A DNA stretch of 64,000 nucleotides from ASV31 sp965229765. Its GTDB lineage: Bacteria > Pseudomonadota > Alphaproteobacteria > Rhodobacterales > Rhodobacteraceae. This document shows positions 34,201-43,155 of the stretch, piece after piece. Positions within the stretch are counted from its first letter, which is position 1; every line of letters starts with the position of its first letter. The notes under the pieces were generated by a model. It did not search any database. It saw only the letters and a program-made list of their open reading frames with translations, and had not been told where the DNA came from. Position numbers and translations under genes: made by a program. The stretch spans positions 868,001 to 932,000 of the forward strand of contig CBDDJT010000002.1 of assembly GCA_965229765.1 (NCBI GenBank). The letters run 5' to 3'.

Positions 34201-34230
34201 GACGGGCCGCGCCGCGATGCGCGGCCCGTC
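34201..34230 (+). terminator. Hairpin after mmsA
   Basis: GACGGGCCGCGC (34201-34212) pairs with GCGCGGCCCGTC (34219-34230) through 12 bp with a 6-base loop. Only TT follows, so termination may need Rho, but the hairpin clearly separates mmsA from the next gene. Confidence 0.55.
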
Positions 34231-34250
34231 TTGCGTGAAAGGACATGGCG

Positions 34251-35306
34251 ATGTGGCCCGACCGGCGGCTGTGCGATCTTCTGGGGATCGAGCATCCCAT
34301 CATCCAGGCGCCCATGGCGGGCACCACCACGCCGGCGCTGGTGGCGGCGGTGTCGAACGCCGGCGGGCTGGGCAGCCACGGCTGCGCCGCCCTGCCGGTG
34401 GACGTGCTGGAGGATCATGTCGCGCAGATCGCGCGGGCGACGAACCGGCCGGTGAACCTGAACTTCTTCTGCCACGAACCGCCCGCGCACGGTCCCGGGG
34501 ACCACGCGCGCCTGCTGGACGCGCTGGCGCCGCACTATGCGGCGGCGGGCGTCGCCCCGCCCGAGGCGATGCCGGTGCCCGGGTTCGAGCCCTTCGGCGC
34601 GGCGGCGCTGGAGGTCCTGTTGCGGCACCCGCCCAAGGTGGCGAGCTTTCACTTCGGCCTGCCGGACGCGGATGCGGTGGCAGCGCTGAAGGCCGCGGGC
34701 GTGACGATCCTGTCCTCGGCCACCACGGTGGCAGAGGCGGTCTGGCTGGAGGCGCGCGGCGCCGACGCCGTCATCGCCCAGGGCTGGGAGGCGGGCGGGC
34801 ATCGCGGCGTCTTCCTCGACCTGGCGAACGACCCGCAGGTGGGGCTGTTCGCGCTGGTGCCGCAGGTGGTGCGGGCCGTGTCGGTGCCGGTGATCGCGGC
34901 AGGCGGGATCGCGGAAGGGGGCGGGATCGCGGCGGCCTTCGCGCTGGGGGCGGCGGGGGTGCAGATCGGCACCGCCTTCATCACCGCGCCAGAGGCCGCG
35001 CCCAAGCCCCTGCACGCCGCCGCCAGCGCGCAGGGCCGCGACGACAGCACGCGGATCAGCCGCGCGGTCTCGGGCCGGCCGGCGCGGGCGCACCGCACCG
35101 ACTGGCTGGACGGCATGGCCGGGGTGACGCCGGCGGCCTTTCCGCTGATGTACCACTACGTCGGCCCGCTGATCGGCGCGGACGCAAAGACGCACCAGTT
35201 CTCGCTTTACGGCCAGTCTGCCGCGCTGGCGCCCGAGGGCCGCGCGGCAGACCGGCTGGCGGCGCTGGTTGCCGACACGCGCGCGGCCTTCGCGCGGCTG
35301 GGGTAG
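34251..35306 (+). CDS. Nitronate monooxygenase-family FMN protein
   Basis: A 351-residue TIM-barrel flavoprotein of the class I nitronate monooxygenase group, which oxidises alkyl nitronates such as propionate 3-nitronate. Family features: IEHPIIQAPMAGTTTPALVAAVSNAGGLGS (cited as IIQAPMAG and SNAGGLGS), VNLNFFCHEPP, the catalytic-His motif QGWEAGGHRG near residue 185, and FMN-phosphate loops VIAAGGIAEGGGI and GVQIGTAFI. AAGGA is better spaced for ATG 34251 than ATG 34245. It is inserted between mmsA and the other valine genes without an obvious pathway link. Confidence 0.85.
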   Translation: MWPDRRLCDLLGIEHPIIQAPMAGTTTPALVAAVSNAGGLGSHGCAALPVDVLEDHVAQIARATNRPVNLNFFCHEPPAHGPGDHARLLDALAPHYAAAGVAPPEAMPVPGFEPFGAAALEVLLRHPPKVASFHFGLPDADAVAALKAAGVTILSSATTVAEAVWLEARGADAVIAQGWEAGGHRGVFLDLANDPQVGLFALVPQVVRAVSVPVIAAGGIAEGGGIAAAFALGAAGVQIGTAFITAPEAAPKPLHAAASAQGRDDSTRISRAVSGRPARAHRTDWLDGMAGVTPAAFPLMYHYVGPLIGADAKTHQFSLYGQSAALAPEGRAADRLAALVADTRAAFARLG

Positions 35307-35372
35307 GCGCTTTTTCTTGCCCGCCCCCGGGGGCTCTGCTTTCATCGCGGGACAGCGGCGGCGAGGGACAGC

Positions 35373-36506
35373 ATGGCGGCGACACCCAGTTTCACCATGG
35401 GCATCGAGGAGGAATACCTTCTCGTGGACACCGGAACGCTGGATCTGGCCGAGGCGCCGCCGGCGATGATGGACCAGTGCAGCGCGGCGTTGCAGGGGCA
35501 GGTCAGCCCCGAGTTCCTGCGCTGTCAGGTCGAAATCGGGACCGGCGTCTGCGCCACCATCGCCGAGGCGCGCGAGGACTTGCGCCGCCTGCGCGGCACG
35601 GTGGCCGAGATCGCCGCGCGTTACGGGCTGGCGCCGCTGGCGGTGTCCTGCCATCCCACCGCCGACTGGAAGACCCAGCACCACACCGACAAGGACCGCT
35701 ACAACGCGCTGGAGCATGACCTGGCGGGCGTGGCGCGGCGGATGCTGATTTCGGGGATGCACGTGCATGTGGGCATCGAGGACGAAGACACCCGCATCGA
35801 CCTGATGAACCAGGCCAGTTATTTCCTGCCGCACCTGCTGGCGCTGTCCGCATCCTCGCCCTACTGGCAGGGTCAGGACACGGGGCTGGCCAGCTATCGC
35901 TTGACCATTTTCGACAATCTGCCACGCACGGGCACACCGCCCCGGTTTTCGTCGTTCGCGGAATATGACAGGTCCGTCAAGACGATCGTGGCAACAGGTG
36001 CCATCGAAGACTCCACCAAGATCTGGTGGGACATGCGGCCAAGTTTCAGATTCCCGACATTGGAAAGCCGGATCTGCGACAACTCTCCATTGATGGAACA
36101 TGCCCTGACCATCGCCGCGACGACCCAGTGCATCCTGCGGATGCTGTGGCGGCTGCGGGTGCGCAACCAGCGCTGGCGCATCTACGACACCTTCCTTGTG
36201 GGCGAGAACCGCTGGCGCGCCCAGCGATATGGAATGGAGGCCGGACTGATCGATTTCGGGCGCGGCGAGGTGGTGCCCTTCGCCGACCTGATCGACGAAC
36301 TGCTGGAGGCGATCGCGGAGGATGCTGCGGCGCTGGACTGCGAGGCCGAGGTGCAGGGCATCCGCGCGATCCTGTCCACCGGCAACAGCGCCGACCGGCA
36401 GCGCAAGGTCCATGCCGCCACGCTGGAGCGTACGGGCGGCGACGTGGCCGCCGCGCACCGGGCGGTGATCGAAAGCCTGATCGCGGAATTCACCGCCGGT
36501 CTCTAG
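35373..36506 (+). CDS. YbdK-type carboxylate-amine ligase (GCS2 family)
   Basis: A 377-residue member of the glutamate-cysteine ligase type 2 family. These proteins show weak gamma-glutamyl ligase activity and unclear physiological substrates. TMGIEEEYLLVD at the N-terminus carries the metal-binding acidic cluster. HVHVGIEDEDTRI near 128, DMRPSFRFPTLESRICD near 222 and the WRAQRYGMEAGLID segment near 283 are family marks. It is not a confirmed glutathione gene. A GACCGGCGG/CCGCC-GGTC hairpin (36512-36534) follows its stop. Confidence 0.85.
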   Translation: MAATPSFTMGIEEEYLLVDTGTLDLAEAPPAMMDQCSAALQGQVSPEFLRCQVEIGTGVCATIAEAREDLRRLRGTVAEIAARYGLAPLAVSCHPTADWKTQHHTDKDRYNALEHDLAGVARRMLISGMHVHVGIEDEDTRIDLMNQASYFLPHLLALSASSPYWQGQDTGLASYRLTIFDNLPRTGTPPRFSSFAEYDRSVKTIVATGAIEDSTKIWWDMRPSFRFPTLESRICDNSPLMEHALTIAATTQCILRMLWRLRVRNQRWRIYDTFLVGENRWRAQRYGMEAGLIDFGRGEVVPFADLIDELLEAIAEDAAALDCEAEVQGIRAILSTGNSADRQRKVHAATLERTGGDVAAAHRAVIESLIAEFTAGL

Positions 36507-36511
36507 GCCCG

Positions 36512-36534
36512 GACCGGCGGGTTGCCGCCGGGTC
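36512..36534 (+). terminator. Hairpin after the carboxylate-amine ligase gene
   Basis: GACCGGCGG pairs with CCGCC-G-GGTC with one bulged base and a GTTG loop. No T-run follows, so it is tentative. Confidence 0.35.
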
Positions 36535-36633
36535 ACGCGCATTTGTAGGGCCGTGGGCGCCAGGCCTCTGGACGCAGCACGCGTCCGTGCTCATATGGCA
36601 AAAACCGCATGAGCCAGAGCAGGTTTGACGTCC

Positions 36634-37206
36634 ATGACCGACTTTCGAATGACCCGCCGCGCCGCGCTTGCGGGGCTTGCCGGCACAATCGCCGCGCCGG
36701 CCCTTGGACAGGTGCGCGAAGAGCGGCCCGTGGACCCCGCCGCCAAGCGAAACATCTCTCATTTCACCACGCAGAACTGGCAGGACCATTTCGAGACGCT
36801 TGGAAAGGTGACGATCGTCGCCGACACCGGTGCACGGTGCCTGCATTACTGGAACGCGGACGGAAGCGACTATCGCCTTTACCCCACGTCCGTGCCCCTG
36901 ACCGACGAGTTGACGCGGCTGGGCTATACCGAGGTGGTGCGCAAGAAGGTCGGCCCCGACTGGACGCCCACCGCGTCCATGCGTGAACGCGACCCGACGC
37001 TGCCGCCCTACATGCCGCCGGGGCCTGAAAACCCGCTGGGCACGCACGCGCTTTACCTCGGCTGGCCGGCCTACCTGATCCACGGCACGCATGACACGCG
37101 CAAGATCGGGCGGCGGTCATCCTCTGGCTGCATCGGGCTTTACAACTATCACATCGCCGAGTTGTTCGAGCTTGTGCCCGTCGGCGCGCAGGTCCGCTTG
37201 ATCTGA
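36634..37206 (+). CDS. L,D-transpeptidase (YkuD fold), exported
   Basis: A 190-residue cell-wall cross-linking or lipoprotein-attaching enzyme. The N-terminus MTDFRMTRRAALAGLAG has a twin-arginine-like signal with cleavage around APALGQ. The catalytic motif is complete: HGTHDTRKIGRRSSSGCIGL with Cys in SGCIGL near residue 168 and His in LIHGTHD. PENPLGTHALYL before it is the usual substrate-strand motif. ATG 36634 is preferred to TTG 36625. It neighbours a DUF6920-like gene on the same strand with a 27-base gap. Confidence 0.88.
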   Translation: MTDFRMTRRAALAGLAGTIAAPALGQVREERPVDPAAKRNISHFTTQNWQDHFETLGKVTIVADTGARCLHYWNADGSDYRLYPTSVPLTDELTRLGYTEVVRKKVGPDWTPTASMRERDPTLPPYMPPGPENPLGTHALYLGWPAYLIHGTHDTRKIGRRSSSGCIGLYNYHIAELFELVPVGAQVRLI

Positions 37207-37233
37207 CACGCCCCGGCGTGCCAGCGTCCGGGC

Positions 37234-38085
37234 ATGAACGTGCTTGTCTGGATACTGGCCGTGCTGGCGGCGTTTCTGGCCGGGCTTTGGGCCTGGGCCG
37301 TGGCGGATGCGCGATCCGATGCCATTGCGTTGGCGCGGCTGCGCGCGCTGCAACCGCCTGATCCGCCCCGGTTCGACCCGGCGATGGTGGCCGACCTGCC
37401 CGACCCTGCGCGGCGATACCTGACCTACACCATCGCCCCCGGCACGCCCTTGACCCCCGTGGCCGAGATCGAAATGGGCGGCAGCCTCGGGCTGGGCGAG
37501 AAGGCCGCGCCGAACTATGCGCCCATGCGCGCCGTTCAGGTGCTGGCCGCGCCGCATGGCTTTGTCTGGCGGGTGCGAACCGGGCGCCTGCCCGTGATCG
37601 TGACCGGGTCGGACGGGCTGGAGGGCGGGCAAAGCTGGAGCCGGTTTCGCCTGTTCGGGCTGATCCCGGTGGCGCGCGCGGGCGGCGGGCGCGACCATGC
37701 GCGCTCTGCGTTCGGCCGCGTGGTGGCCGAGGCGGTGTTCTGGACGCCCGCCGCGCTGATGCCCTCCGATTCCGTGCGGTGGGAACCGATGAACACCGAA
37801 ACGGCGCGCGCGGTGATGACGCGGGGCAAGCTGACCCAGGCCGTCGAGGTCACGGTCAACCCCGATGGCCAGCCCACCCGCGTGCGCATTCAGCGCTGGA
37901 CGAATGCCAACCCCGACAAGACGTTTCGCCTGCAACCCTTCGGCGGTGAATTGTCAGGCTTTCGTGACTTCGACGGCTATCGCCTGCCGACGCGGGTGGA
38001 TGGCGGCAACTTCTTCGGCACGCCACAATATTTTCCGTTCTTCCGGGCCGAGGTGACGGCGATCCGACATGTGCCGCAGCGTTAG
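37234..38085 (+). CDS. Conserved hypothetical protein, DUF6544/DUF6920-like
   Basis: A 283-residue protein with one N-terminal hydrophobic helix (VLVWILAVLAAFLAGLWAWAV, residues about 3-23) that would anchor or export it. A beta-rich soluble body follows with LPDPARRYLTYTIAPG near 55 and the C-terminal GGELSGFRDFDGYRLPTRVDGGNFFGTP (cited as GYRLPTRVDGG and FFGTPQYFPFFRAEV). These patterns recall a family of uncharacterised DUF6544/DUF6920 proteins, from memory. No catalytic motif is recognisable. The stop codon lies within GTTAGCGCAAC (38081-38091), a partial match to the LacI-type operator. Confidence 0.65.
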   Translation: MNVLVWILAVLAAFLAGLWAWAVADARSDAIALARLRALQPPDPPRFDPAMVADLPDPARRYLTYTIAPGTPLTPVAEIEMGGSLGLGEKAAPNYAPMRAVQVLAAPHGFVWRVRTGRLPVIVTGSDGLEGGQSWSRFRLFGLIPVARAGGGRDHARSAFGRVVAEAVFWTPAALMPSDSVRWEPMNTETARAVMTRGKLTQAVEVTVNPDGQPTRVRIQRWTNANPDKTFRLQPFGGELSGFRDFDGYRLPTRVDGGNFFGTPQYFPFFRAEVTAIRHVPQR

Positions 38086-38187
38086 CGCAACCGTTTCCGG
38101 TCCGGCCCGCGCGCGGCTTGCATCCCACGGCCCGGAGGGCATAAGTGAACGCATGTTCAGTTCATGCGGCGCCGGGGAGGACAGGCC

Positions 38188-39333
38188 ATGGATTTCGCAC
38201 TGACCGAGGAACAGCAGGCCATTTTTGACATGGCCCGCGCCTTTGGCGAGGATCACGTTGCGCCGCATGCGCGCGGGTGGGAGGCCGAGGGGAGCATCCC
38301 CAAGGACCTTTGGCCGCGTCTGGCCGAACTGGGCTTCGGCGGGCTCTATGTCTCCGAGGACAGCGGCGGGTCCGGGCTGACGCGGCTGGATGCGACGCTG
38401 GTGTTCGAGGCGCTCAGCCGGTCCTGCGCGTCCGTGGCGGCCTTTCTGTCGATCCACAACATGTGCGCGGCGATGATCGACCGTTTCGGGTCGGACGCCG
38501 TCAGGGCGCGCTGGCTGCCGCCCGCCCTGTCGATGGAGACGGTGTTGTCCTATTGCCTGACGGAACCGGGCTCGGGCTCTGACGCGGCGGCGCTGAAGAC
38601 GCGGGCGCACCGCACCAACGAGGGCTACACACTGAACGGGACCAAGGCCTTCATCTCGGGCGGGGGCTATTCGGATGCCTACGTGGTGATGGCGCGCACC
38701 GGCGACGACAGCCCCAAGGGGATCAGCGCGGTGATCGTCGAGGACGGCACGCCGGGGCTGTCCTTTGGCGGACTGGAGGACAAGATGGGCTGGCGGTCGC
38801 AGCCGACGCGGCAGGTGCAGTTCGACGATTGCCGCATTCCGGGCGGGAATCTTCTGGGAGCCGAGGGTCAGGGTTTCACATATGCGATGATGGGGCTGGA
38901 CGGCGGGCGGCTGAACATCGCCGCCTGTTCGCTGGGCCCGGCGCAGGCGGCGCTGGACGCCACGATGGCCTACATGGCAGAGCGCAAGGCGTTCGGGCGC
39001 ACCATCGACCAGTTCCAGGCGCTTCAGTTCCGGCTGGCGGACATGGAGATCGAGCTCCAGGCGGCGCGCACCTTCCTGCGCCAGGCCGCGTGGAAGCTGG
39101 ACCAGGGCGCGCCCGACGCCACCAAGTTCTGCGCCATGGCCAAGACGTTCGTCACCGAGGCGGGCAGCCGCATCGCCGACCAGTGCCTGCAACTGCACGG
39201 CGGCTATGGCTACCTGGCCGATTACGGGATCGAGAAGATCGTGCGCGACCTGCGCGTGCACCAGATCCTGGAAGGCACCAACGAGATCATGCGGCTGATC
39301 GTGTCGCGCCAGATGCTGGCCGACCGGGCATGA
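38188..39333 (+). CDS. Isobutyryl-CoA dehydrogenase-like acyl-CoA dehydrogenase
   Basis: FAD enzyme that forms methacrylyl-CoA from isobutyryl-CoA, the third step of valine degradation. Acyl-CoA dehydrogenase landmarks in the 381 residues: SYCLTEPGSGSDAAAL near 122, GTKAFISGGGYSD near 152, DQCLQLHGGYGYLADY near 330 and the catalytic Glu in QILEGTNEIM near 365. The mmsB and 3-hydroxyisobutyryl-CoA hydrolase neighbours specify the substrate (inference). The stop overlaps the next gene by ATGA. GGGGAGG precedes ATG 38188. Confidence 0.9.
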   Translation: MDFALTEEQQAIFDMARAFGEDHVAPHARGWEAEGSIPKDLWPRLAELGFGGLYVSEDSGGSGLTRLDATLVFEALSRSCASVAAFLSIHNMCAAMIDRFGSDAVRARWLPPALSMETVLSYCLTEPGSGSDAAALKTRAHRTNEGYTLNGTKAFISGGGYSDAYVVMARTGDDSPKGISAVIVEDGTPGLSFGGLEDKMGWRSQPTRQVQFDDCRIPGGNLLGAEGQGFTYAMMGLDGGRLNIAACSLGPAQAALDATMAYMAERKAFGRTIDQFQALQFRLADMEIELQAARTFLRQAAWKLDQGAPDATKFCAMAKTFVTEAGSRIADQCLQLHGGYGYLADYGIEKIVRDLRVHQILEGTNEIMRLIVSRQMLADRA

Positions 39334-40367
39334 GCGATGTCCTGATCCGCACCGAGGGGTGCGCGGGGCGCGTCACGCTGAACCGTCCAGAGGCGCTGAA
39401 CGCGGTGACCTGTGACATGGTCATGGCGATCGACGCGGCGCTGAAGGGGTGGGCCGATGACCCCGAGATCGCGCTGCTTGTCATAGACGCGGCGGGGGAC
39501 AAGGCGTTCAGCGCCGGCGGCGACATCGCCGAGCTTTACCGCACGGGCAAGGCCGGCGACCTGGCCTTCGGGCGGCGGTTCTGGCGCGACGAATACCGGA
39601 TGAACCGGCGGCTCTTTCATTTCCCGAAGCCGGTGGTCAGTTTCCTGCAAGGCTTCACGATGGGCGGCGGCGTCGGCGTCGGCTGTCACGCCTCGCACCG
39701 GATCGTCGACGACAGCGCGCGCATCGCGATGCCCGAATGCGGCGTCGGGCTGGTGCCGGATGTCGGCGGCTCGCTGATCCTGGCGCGCGCGCCCGGGCGG
39801 CTGGGCGCGTACCTGGGCACCACGGGCTTTCGCATGGGGCCGGGCGACGCGATCCATGCCGGGTTCGCCGACCACTACATCCCGCGCGACAAGTGGGAGG
39901 CCCTGAAGGCCGGGCTTTGCGCGCAGGGCGACCCGACGGCGGTGGAGCGTGCCGCGGACCCCGCCCCCGACAGCCCGCTGGCGCGCGAGCAGGGCATGAT
40001 CGACCACCATTTCGGCGGCGCGCGGTTCGGCGACATTCTTCGCTCGCTTCGGTCCGAACGGGGCGAGGACACGGCGGCGATCCTGATGGCCTTTGACCGC
40101 AACGCGCCCCTGTCGATGGCCTGCACCGTCGAGATGATGCACCGCCTGCGCGGCGGGGCAACGACGATCGAGGCGGCGCTGGATCTGGAATACCGCTTCA
40201 CCTGGCGCGCGATGGAGCATGGGGATTTCCTCGAAGGCATCCGCGCCGCGATCATCGACAAGGACCGGTCGCCGACATGGCGCCACCGGCTGGAAGCCGT
40301 GCCGCCGATCGCGGTGTCGCAGATGCTGCGGCCGCTCGGCGCCGACGCACTCACCTGGGAGGATTGA
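39330..40367 (+). CDS. 3-hydroxyisobutyryl-CoA hydrolase
   Basis: Crotonase-fold thioesterase of valine catabolism releasing 3-hydroxyisobutyrate. The 345 residues are longer than a hydratase, as expected for this subgroup. GRVTLNRPEALNAV opens it, AFSAGGDIAELYRTG near 62 and SFLQGFTMGGGVGVGCHASHRIV near 103 (cited as FTMGGGVGVG) form the oxyanion hole. MPECGVGLVPDVGGS near 133 carries the catalytic Glu and Asp. It starts at ATG 39330, four bases inside the dehydrogenase gene, and mmsB follows after one base. Confidence 0.92.
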   Translation: MSDVLIRTEGCAGRVTLNRPEALNAVTCDMVMAIDAALKGWADDPEIALLVIDAAGDKAFSAGGDIAELYRTGKAGDLAFGRRFWRDEYRMNRRLFHFPKPVVSFLQGFTMGGGVGVGCHASHRIVDDSARIAMPECGVGLVPDVGGSLILARAPGRLGAYLGTTGFRMGPGDAIHAGFADHYIPRDKWEALKAGLCAQGDPTAVERAADPAPDSPLAREQGMIDHHFGGARFGDILRSLRSERGEDTAAILMAFDRNAPLSMACTVEMMHRLRGGATTIEAALDLEYRFTWRAMEHGDFLEGIRAAIIDKDRSPTWRHRLEAVPPIAVSQMLRPLGADALTWED

Positions 40368-40368
40368 C

Positions 40369-41244
40369 ATGCAGATCGGGTTTATCGGGCTGGGCAACAT
40401 GGGCGCGCCGATGGCGCGCAACCTGGCCGCCGCCGGGCACAGCGTATCGGGCTTTGACGTCACCGGCGTAACGGTGGAAGGGGTGGCGCCCGCGGGCAGC
40501 GCCGAGGCCGCCGCCGCGGGGGCCGAGGTGGTGGTGACGATGCTGCCCAACGGCGCGATCCTGCGGCAGGTGGCGGAGCAGGTGATCCCCGCGATGGCGC
40601 CGGGTGCGGTGCTGCTGGATTGCTCGACCGTCGACGTGGAAAGCGCGCGCGCCGTGGCGGCCGACGCGGCGGCGGCGGGGCTTCTGCCGCTGGATGCGCC
40701 GGTGTCGGGCGGCGTGGGCGGCGCGGCGGCGGGCACGCTGACCTTCATGGTGGGCGGGCCCGACGCAGGCTTTGCCAAGGCCGGGCCGCTCTTCGGGGTG
40801 ATGGGCCAGAAGGCGGTGCATTGCGGCCCCTCGGGCAACGGGCAGGCCGCCAAGATCTGCAACAACATGATCCTCGGCGTGACCATGATCGCCACCTGCG
40901 AGGCCTTCGCGCTGGCCGACAAGCTGGGGCTGGACCGGCAGGCGATGTTCGACGTGGTGTCCACCTCGTCGGGCTATTCCTGGACGATGAACGCCTATTG
41001 CCCCGCCCCCGGCGTCGGGCCGCAAAGCCCCGCCGACAACGGCTACAGGCCCGGCTTTGCCGCCGACCTGATGCTCAAGGACCTGCGCCTGTCGCAACAG
41101 GCCGCAGAGGCCGCGGACGCCGACACGCCGATGGGCGCGGCGGCAATGGCGCTGTATGCCCGGTTCGTCGAGGACGAGGACGGCGCCGGGCGCGACTTCT
41201 CCGCCATGCTGCCACGGTTCGAGGCGCGCAAGCGCAGCGCCTGA
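40369..41244 (+). CDS. mmsB: 3-hydroxyisobutyrate dehydrogenase MmsB
   Basis: NAD-dependent oxidation of 3-hydroxyisobutyrate to methylmalonate semialdehyde, the substrate of MmsA. The 291 residues have the Rossmann GFIGLGNMGAPMARNL, the substrate motif DAPVSGGVGGAAAGTL near 115 and the catalytic Lys in GNGQAAKICNNM near 165. ATG 40369 has GGGAGGA nine bases upstream. It ends the three-gene dehydrogenase-hydrolase-mmsB operon. Confidence 0.95.
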   Translation: MQIGFIGLGNMGAPMARNLAAAGHSVSGFDVTGVTVEGVAPAGSAEAAAAGAEVVVTMLPNGAILRQVAEQVIPAMAPGAVLLDCSTVDVESARAVAADAAAAGLLPLDAPVSGGVGGAAAGTLTFMVGGPDAGFAKAGPLFGVMGQKAVHCGPSGNGQAAKICNNMILGVTMIATCEAFALADKLGLDRQAMFDVVSTSSGYSWTMNAYCPAPGVGPQSPADNGYRPGFAADLMLKDLRLSQQAAEAADADTPMGAAAMALYARFVEDEDGAGRDFSAMLPRFEARKRSA

Positions 41245-41289
41245 CGCCGCGCTGGCAAAGTCCGTGGCGCGCGCGCATAATCCCCGCCG

Positions 41290-43155
41290 ATGAGGAGGAG
41301 CATCACGGCATCCCTGCGCGGCAGGCGTCTGGCACAGGCCCTTGCGGGGGGCCTGGCGCTTCTTGGCGTGCTCAGCCTTCTGGCCTTTCCGCGGATAGAG
41401 GCCTTCTTTCTGGCCCAGACCACCCAGCGCGCCGCCGCGACGCTGCGGCTGGCGGTGGACGGGCTGTCGACGACAATCGACAGGTACAAGCCCCTGCCCG
41501 CCCTGATCGCCGAGCGCCCCCTGATGGCGGCGGCGCTGAACGATCCCGACAATGACGGCATCCTGCCCTTCCTGAACGAACAGCTGCGCCAGACCGCCTT
41601 TCGCATCCGGGCCTCGGACGTCTACCTGATGGACATTTCCGGGCTGACGATCGCGGCGTCCTCCTACCGCAAGGAACTGTCCTTTGTCGGCCGCAGCTTT
41701 GGCTTCCGCCCCTATTTCCAGCAGGCCGTCGAAGGCGGGATCGGCCAGTTCGCGGCGCTTGGCACCACCTCGGGCGAACGGGGCTATTTCATCGCCGGCC
41801 CGGTGCTGGAAGACGCGCGCATCGTGGGCGTGGTCGCGGTGAAATTCACCGTCGATGCCTTCGAGGAGGCGTGGCGCGGGGGCACTGACGAGATCATCGT
41901 GACCGACCTGAACGGCGTCGTGTTCATGTCCAGCCGCGAAGAGTGGCAGTTCCGAAGCATGTCACGGCTGACGCCAGAGACCCGCGCCCGGATCGAGGCC
42001 ACGCGCCAGTATCCGCTGGAGGCGGTGCGACCGCTGGACACCTGGGCGGTGACGGACGACGCCAGCAGGCTGACGATCGGCGGCCCCGGCGGCGCGACGA
42101 CCTATGCCATGCAAAGCGAACGCCTGCACGAGGCGGGCTGGACCGTGTCGATCCTGTCACCGACGGCCCCGGCCTTCCGGCTGGCGCTTTGGGTCATGGC
42201 GGGGTTCTGGGGGGCGATCCTGCTGGCGGGCATGGTGACCGCCAACGTCGTCCAGCGCCGCGCCCGGACCGAGGAACGCCTTGCCGCGCAGGCCGCCGCG
42301 CAGGAGATGGCCGAGGTGCAGGTGGCCGAGCGCACCGCGGAACTGAACGCCGCGAACGACCAGTTGCGCCGCGAGGTCGAGGAACGCCGCCTGACCGAAA
42401 AGCAGTTGCGCAAGACACAGTCCGATCTTGTGCAGGCAGCCAAGCTGGCGGCGCTTGGCCAGATGTCGGCGGCGCTGAGCCACGAGATCAACCAGCCGCT
42501 GGCGGCCGTCAAATCCTACGCCGACAACACGCTGGCCTTTCTCGACAGGGGCCGAACGGAAGAGGCGCGCGACAACGTGGGCCGGATTTCCGAGATGGCC
42601 GACCGGATGGCCTCGATCTCGCGCTATCTGCGGAATTTCGCCCGCCGCCCGCAGGAAAAGCTGGGCCCGACCCCGGTGCTGAGCGTGATCGACGACGCGG
42701 TCGCGCTGATGTCGACGCGGCTGCGGGCCGAGAGGGCGCGCATCGACTTCGACCGCCCGGCGACGGAACTCTGGGTGACGGGCGGATCGGTGCGGCTGCA
42801 ACAGGTGATCGTCAACCTGATCGCCAACGCTCTCGACGCGATGAAGGGGCAGGACGCGCCGCTTATCCACATCGCGGTACGGTGTGACGGCGACAGGCTG
42901 CGCCTGACGGTCGAGGACACGGGCCCCGGGCTGGACGACGCGACAATGGCGCAGATCTTCGACCCGTTCTTTTCCACCAAGGGGCCGCAGGGCGGGCTGG
43001 GGCTGGGGCTGTCGATTTCCTACAACATCGTGCGCGACTTCGGCGGGCGGATGTCGGTGTTTAATGCCGAGGGCGGCGGCGCGGTCTTTGCGCTGGACCT
43101 GTCGCGTTGCGATCCGCCCGCGCGCGACGGCACCGCACGGATGGTGGCCGAATGA
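41290..43155 (+). CDS. dctB: DctB-like C4-dicarboxylate sensor histidine kinase
   Basis: A 621-residue membrane sensor kinase: N-terminal helix (about 14-35), a periplasmic double-PAS (dCache-like) domain with DVYLMDISGLTIAASSY near 110 and GERGYFIAGPVL near 160, and a second helix (about 297-320). A coiled coil with TEERLAAQAAAQEMAEV (about 325-385) leads to the HisKA box SHEINQPLAAVKSY near 397. The ATPase domain has NLIANALDAM, DTGPGLDD and GGLGLGLSI. It overlaps the response regulator gene (ATGA) and lies beside a TRAP transporter, so it most likely senses that transporter's substrate or flux. DctB naming is by family resemblance. Confidence 0.87.
   Translation: MRRSITASLRGRRLAQALAGGLALLGVLSLLAFPRIEAFFLAQTTQRAAATLRLAVDGLSTTIDRYKPLPALIAERPLMAAALNDPDNDGILPFLNEQLRQTAFRIRASDVYLMDISGLTIAASSYRKELSFVGRSFGFRPYFQQAVEGGIGQFAALGTTSGERGYFIAGPVLEDARIVGVVAVKFTVDAFEEAWRGGTDEIIVTDLNGVVFMSSREEWQFRSMSRLTPETRARIEATRQYPLEAVRPLDTWAVTDDASRLTIGGPGGATTYAMQSERLHEAGWTVSILSPTAPAFRLALWVMAGFWGAILLAGMVTANVVQRRARTEERLAAQAAAQEMAEVQVAERTAELNAANDQLRREVEERRLTEKQLRKTQSDLVQAAKLAALGQMSAALSHEINQPLAAVKSYADNTLAFLDRGRTEEARDNVGRISEMADRMASISRYLRNFARRPQEKLGPTPVLSVIDDAVALMSTRLRAERARIDFDRPATELWVTGGSVRLQQVIVNLIANALDAMKGQDAPLIHIAVRCDGDRLRLTVEDTGPGLDDATMAQIFDPFFSTKGPQGGLGLGLSISYNIVRDFGGRMSVFNAEGGGAVFALDLSRCDPPARDGTARMVAE

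Noticed and set aside
38081..38091. GTTAGCGCAAC near-palindrome over the stop codon of the DUF6920-like gene
   Set aside because: Several mismatches to the operator consensus, and it overlaps coding sequence; kept only as a remark.
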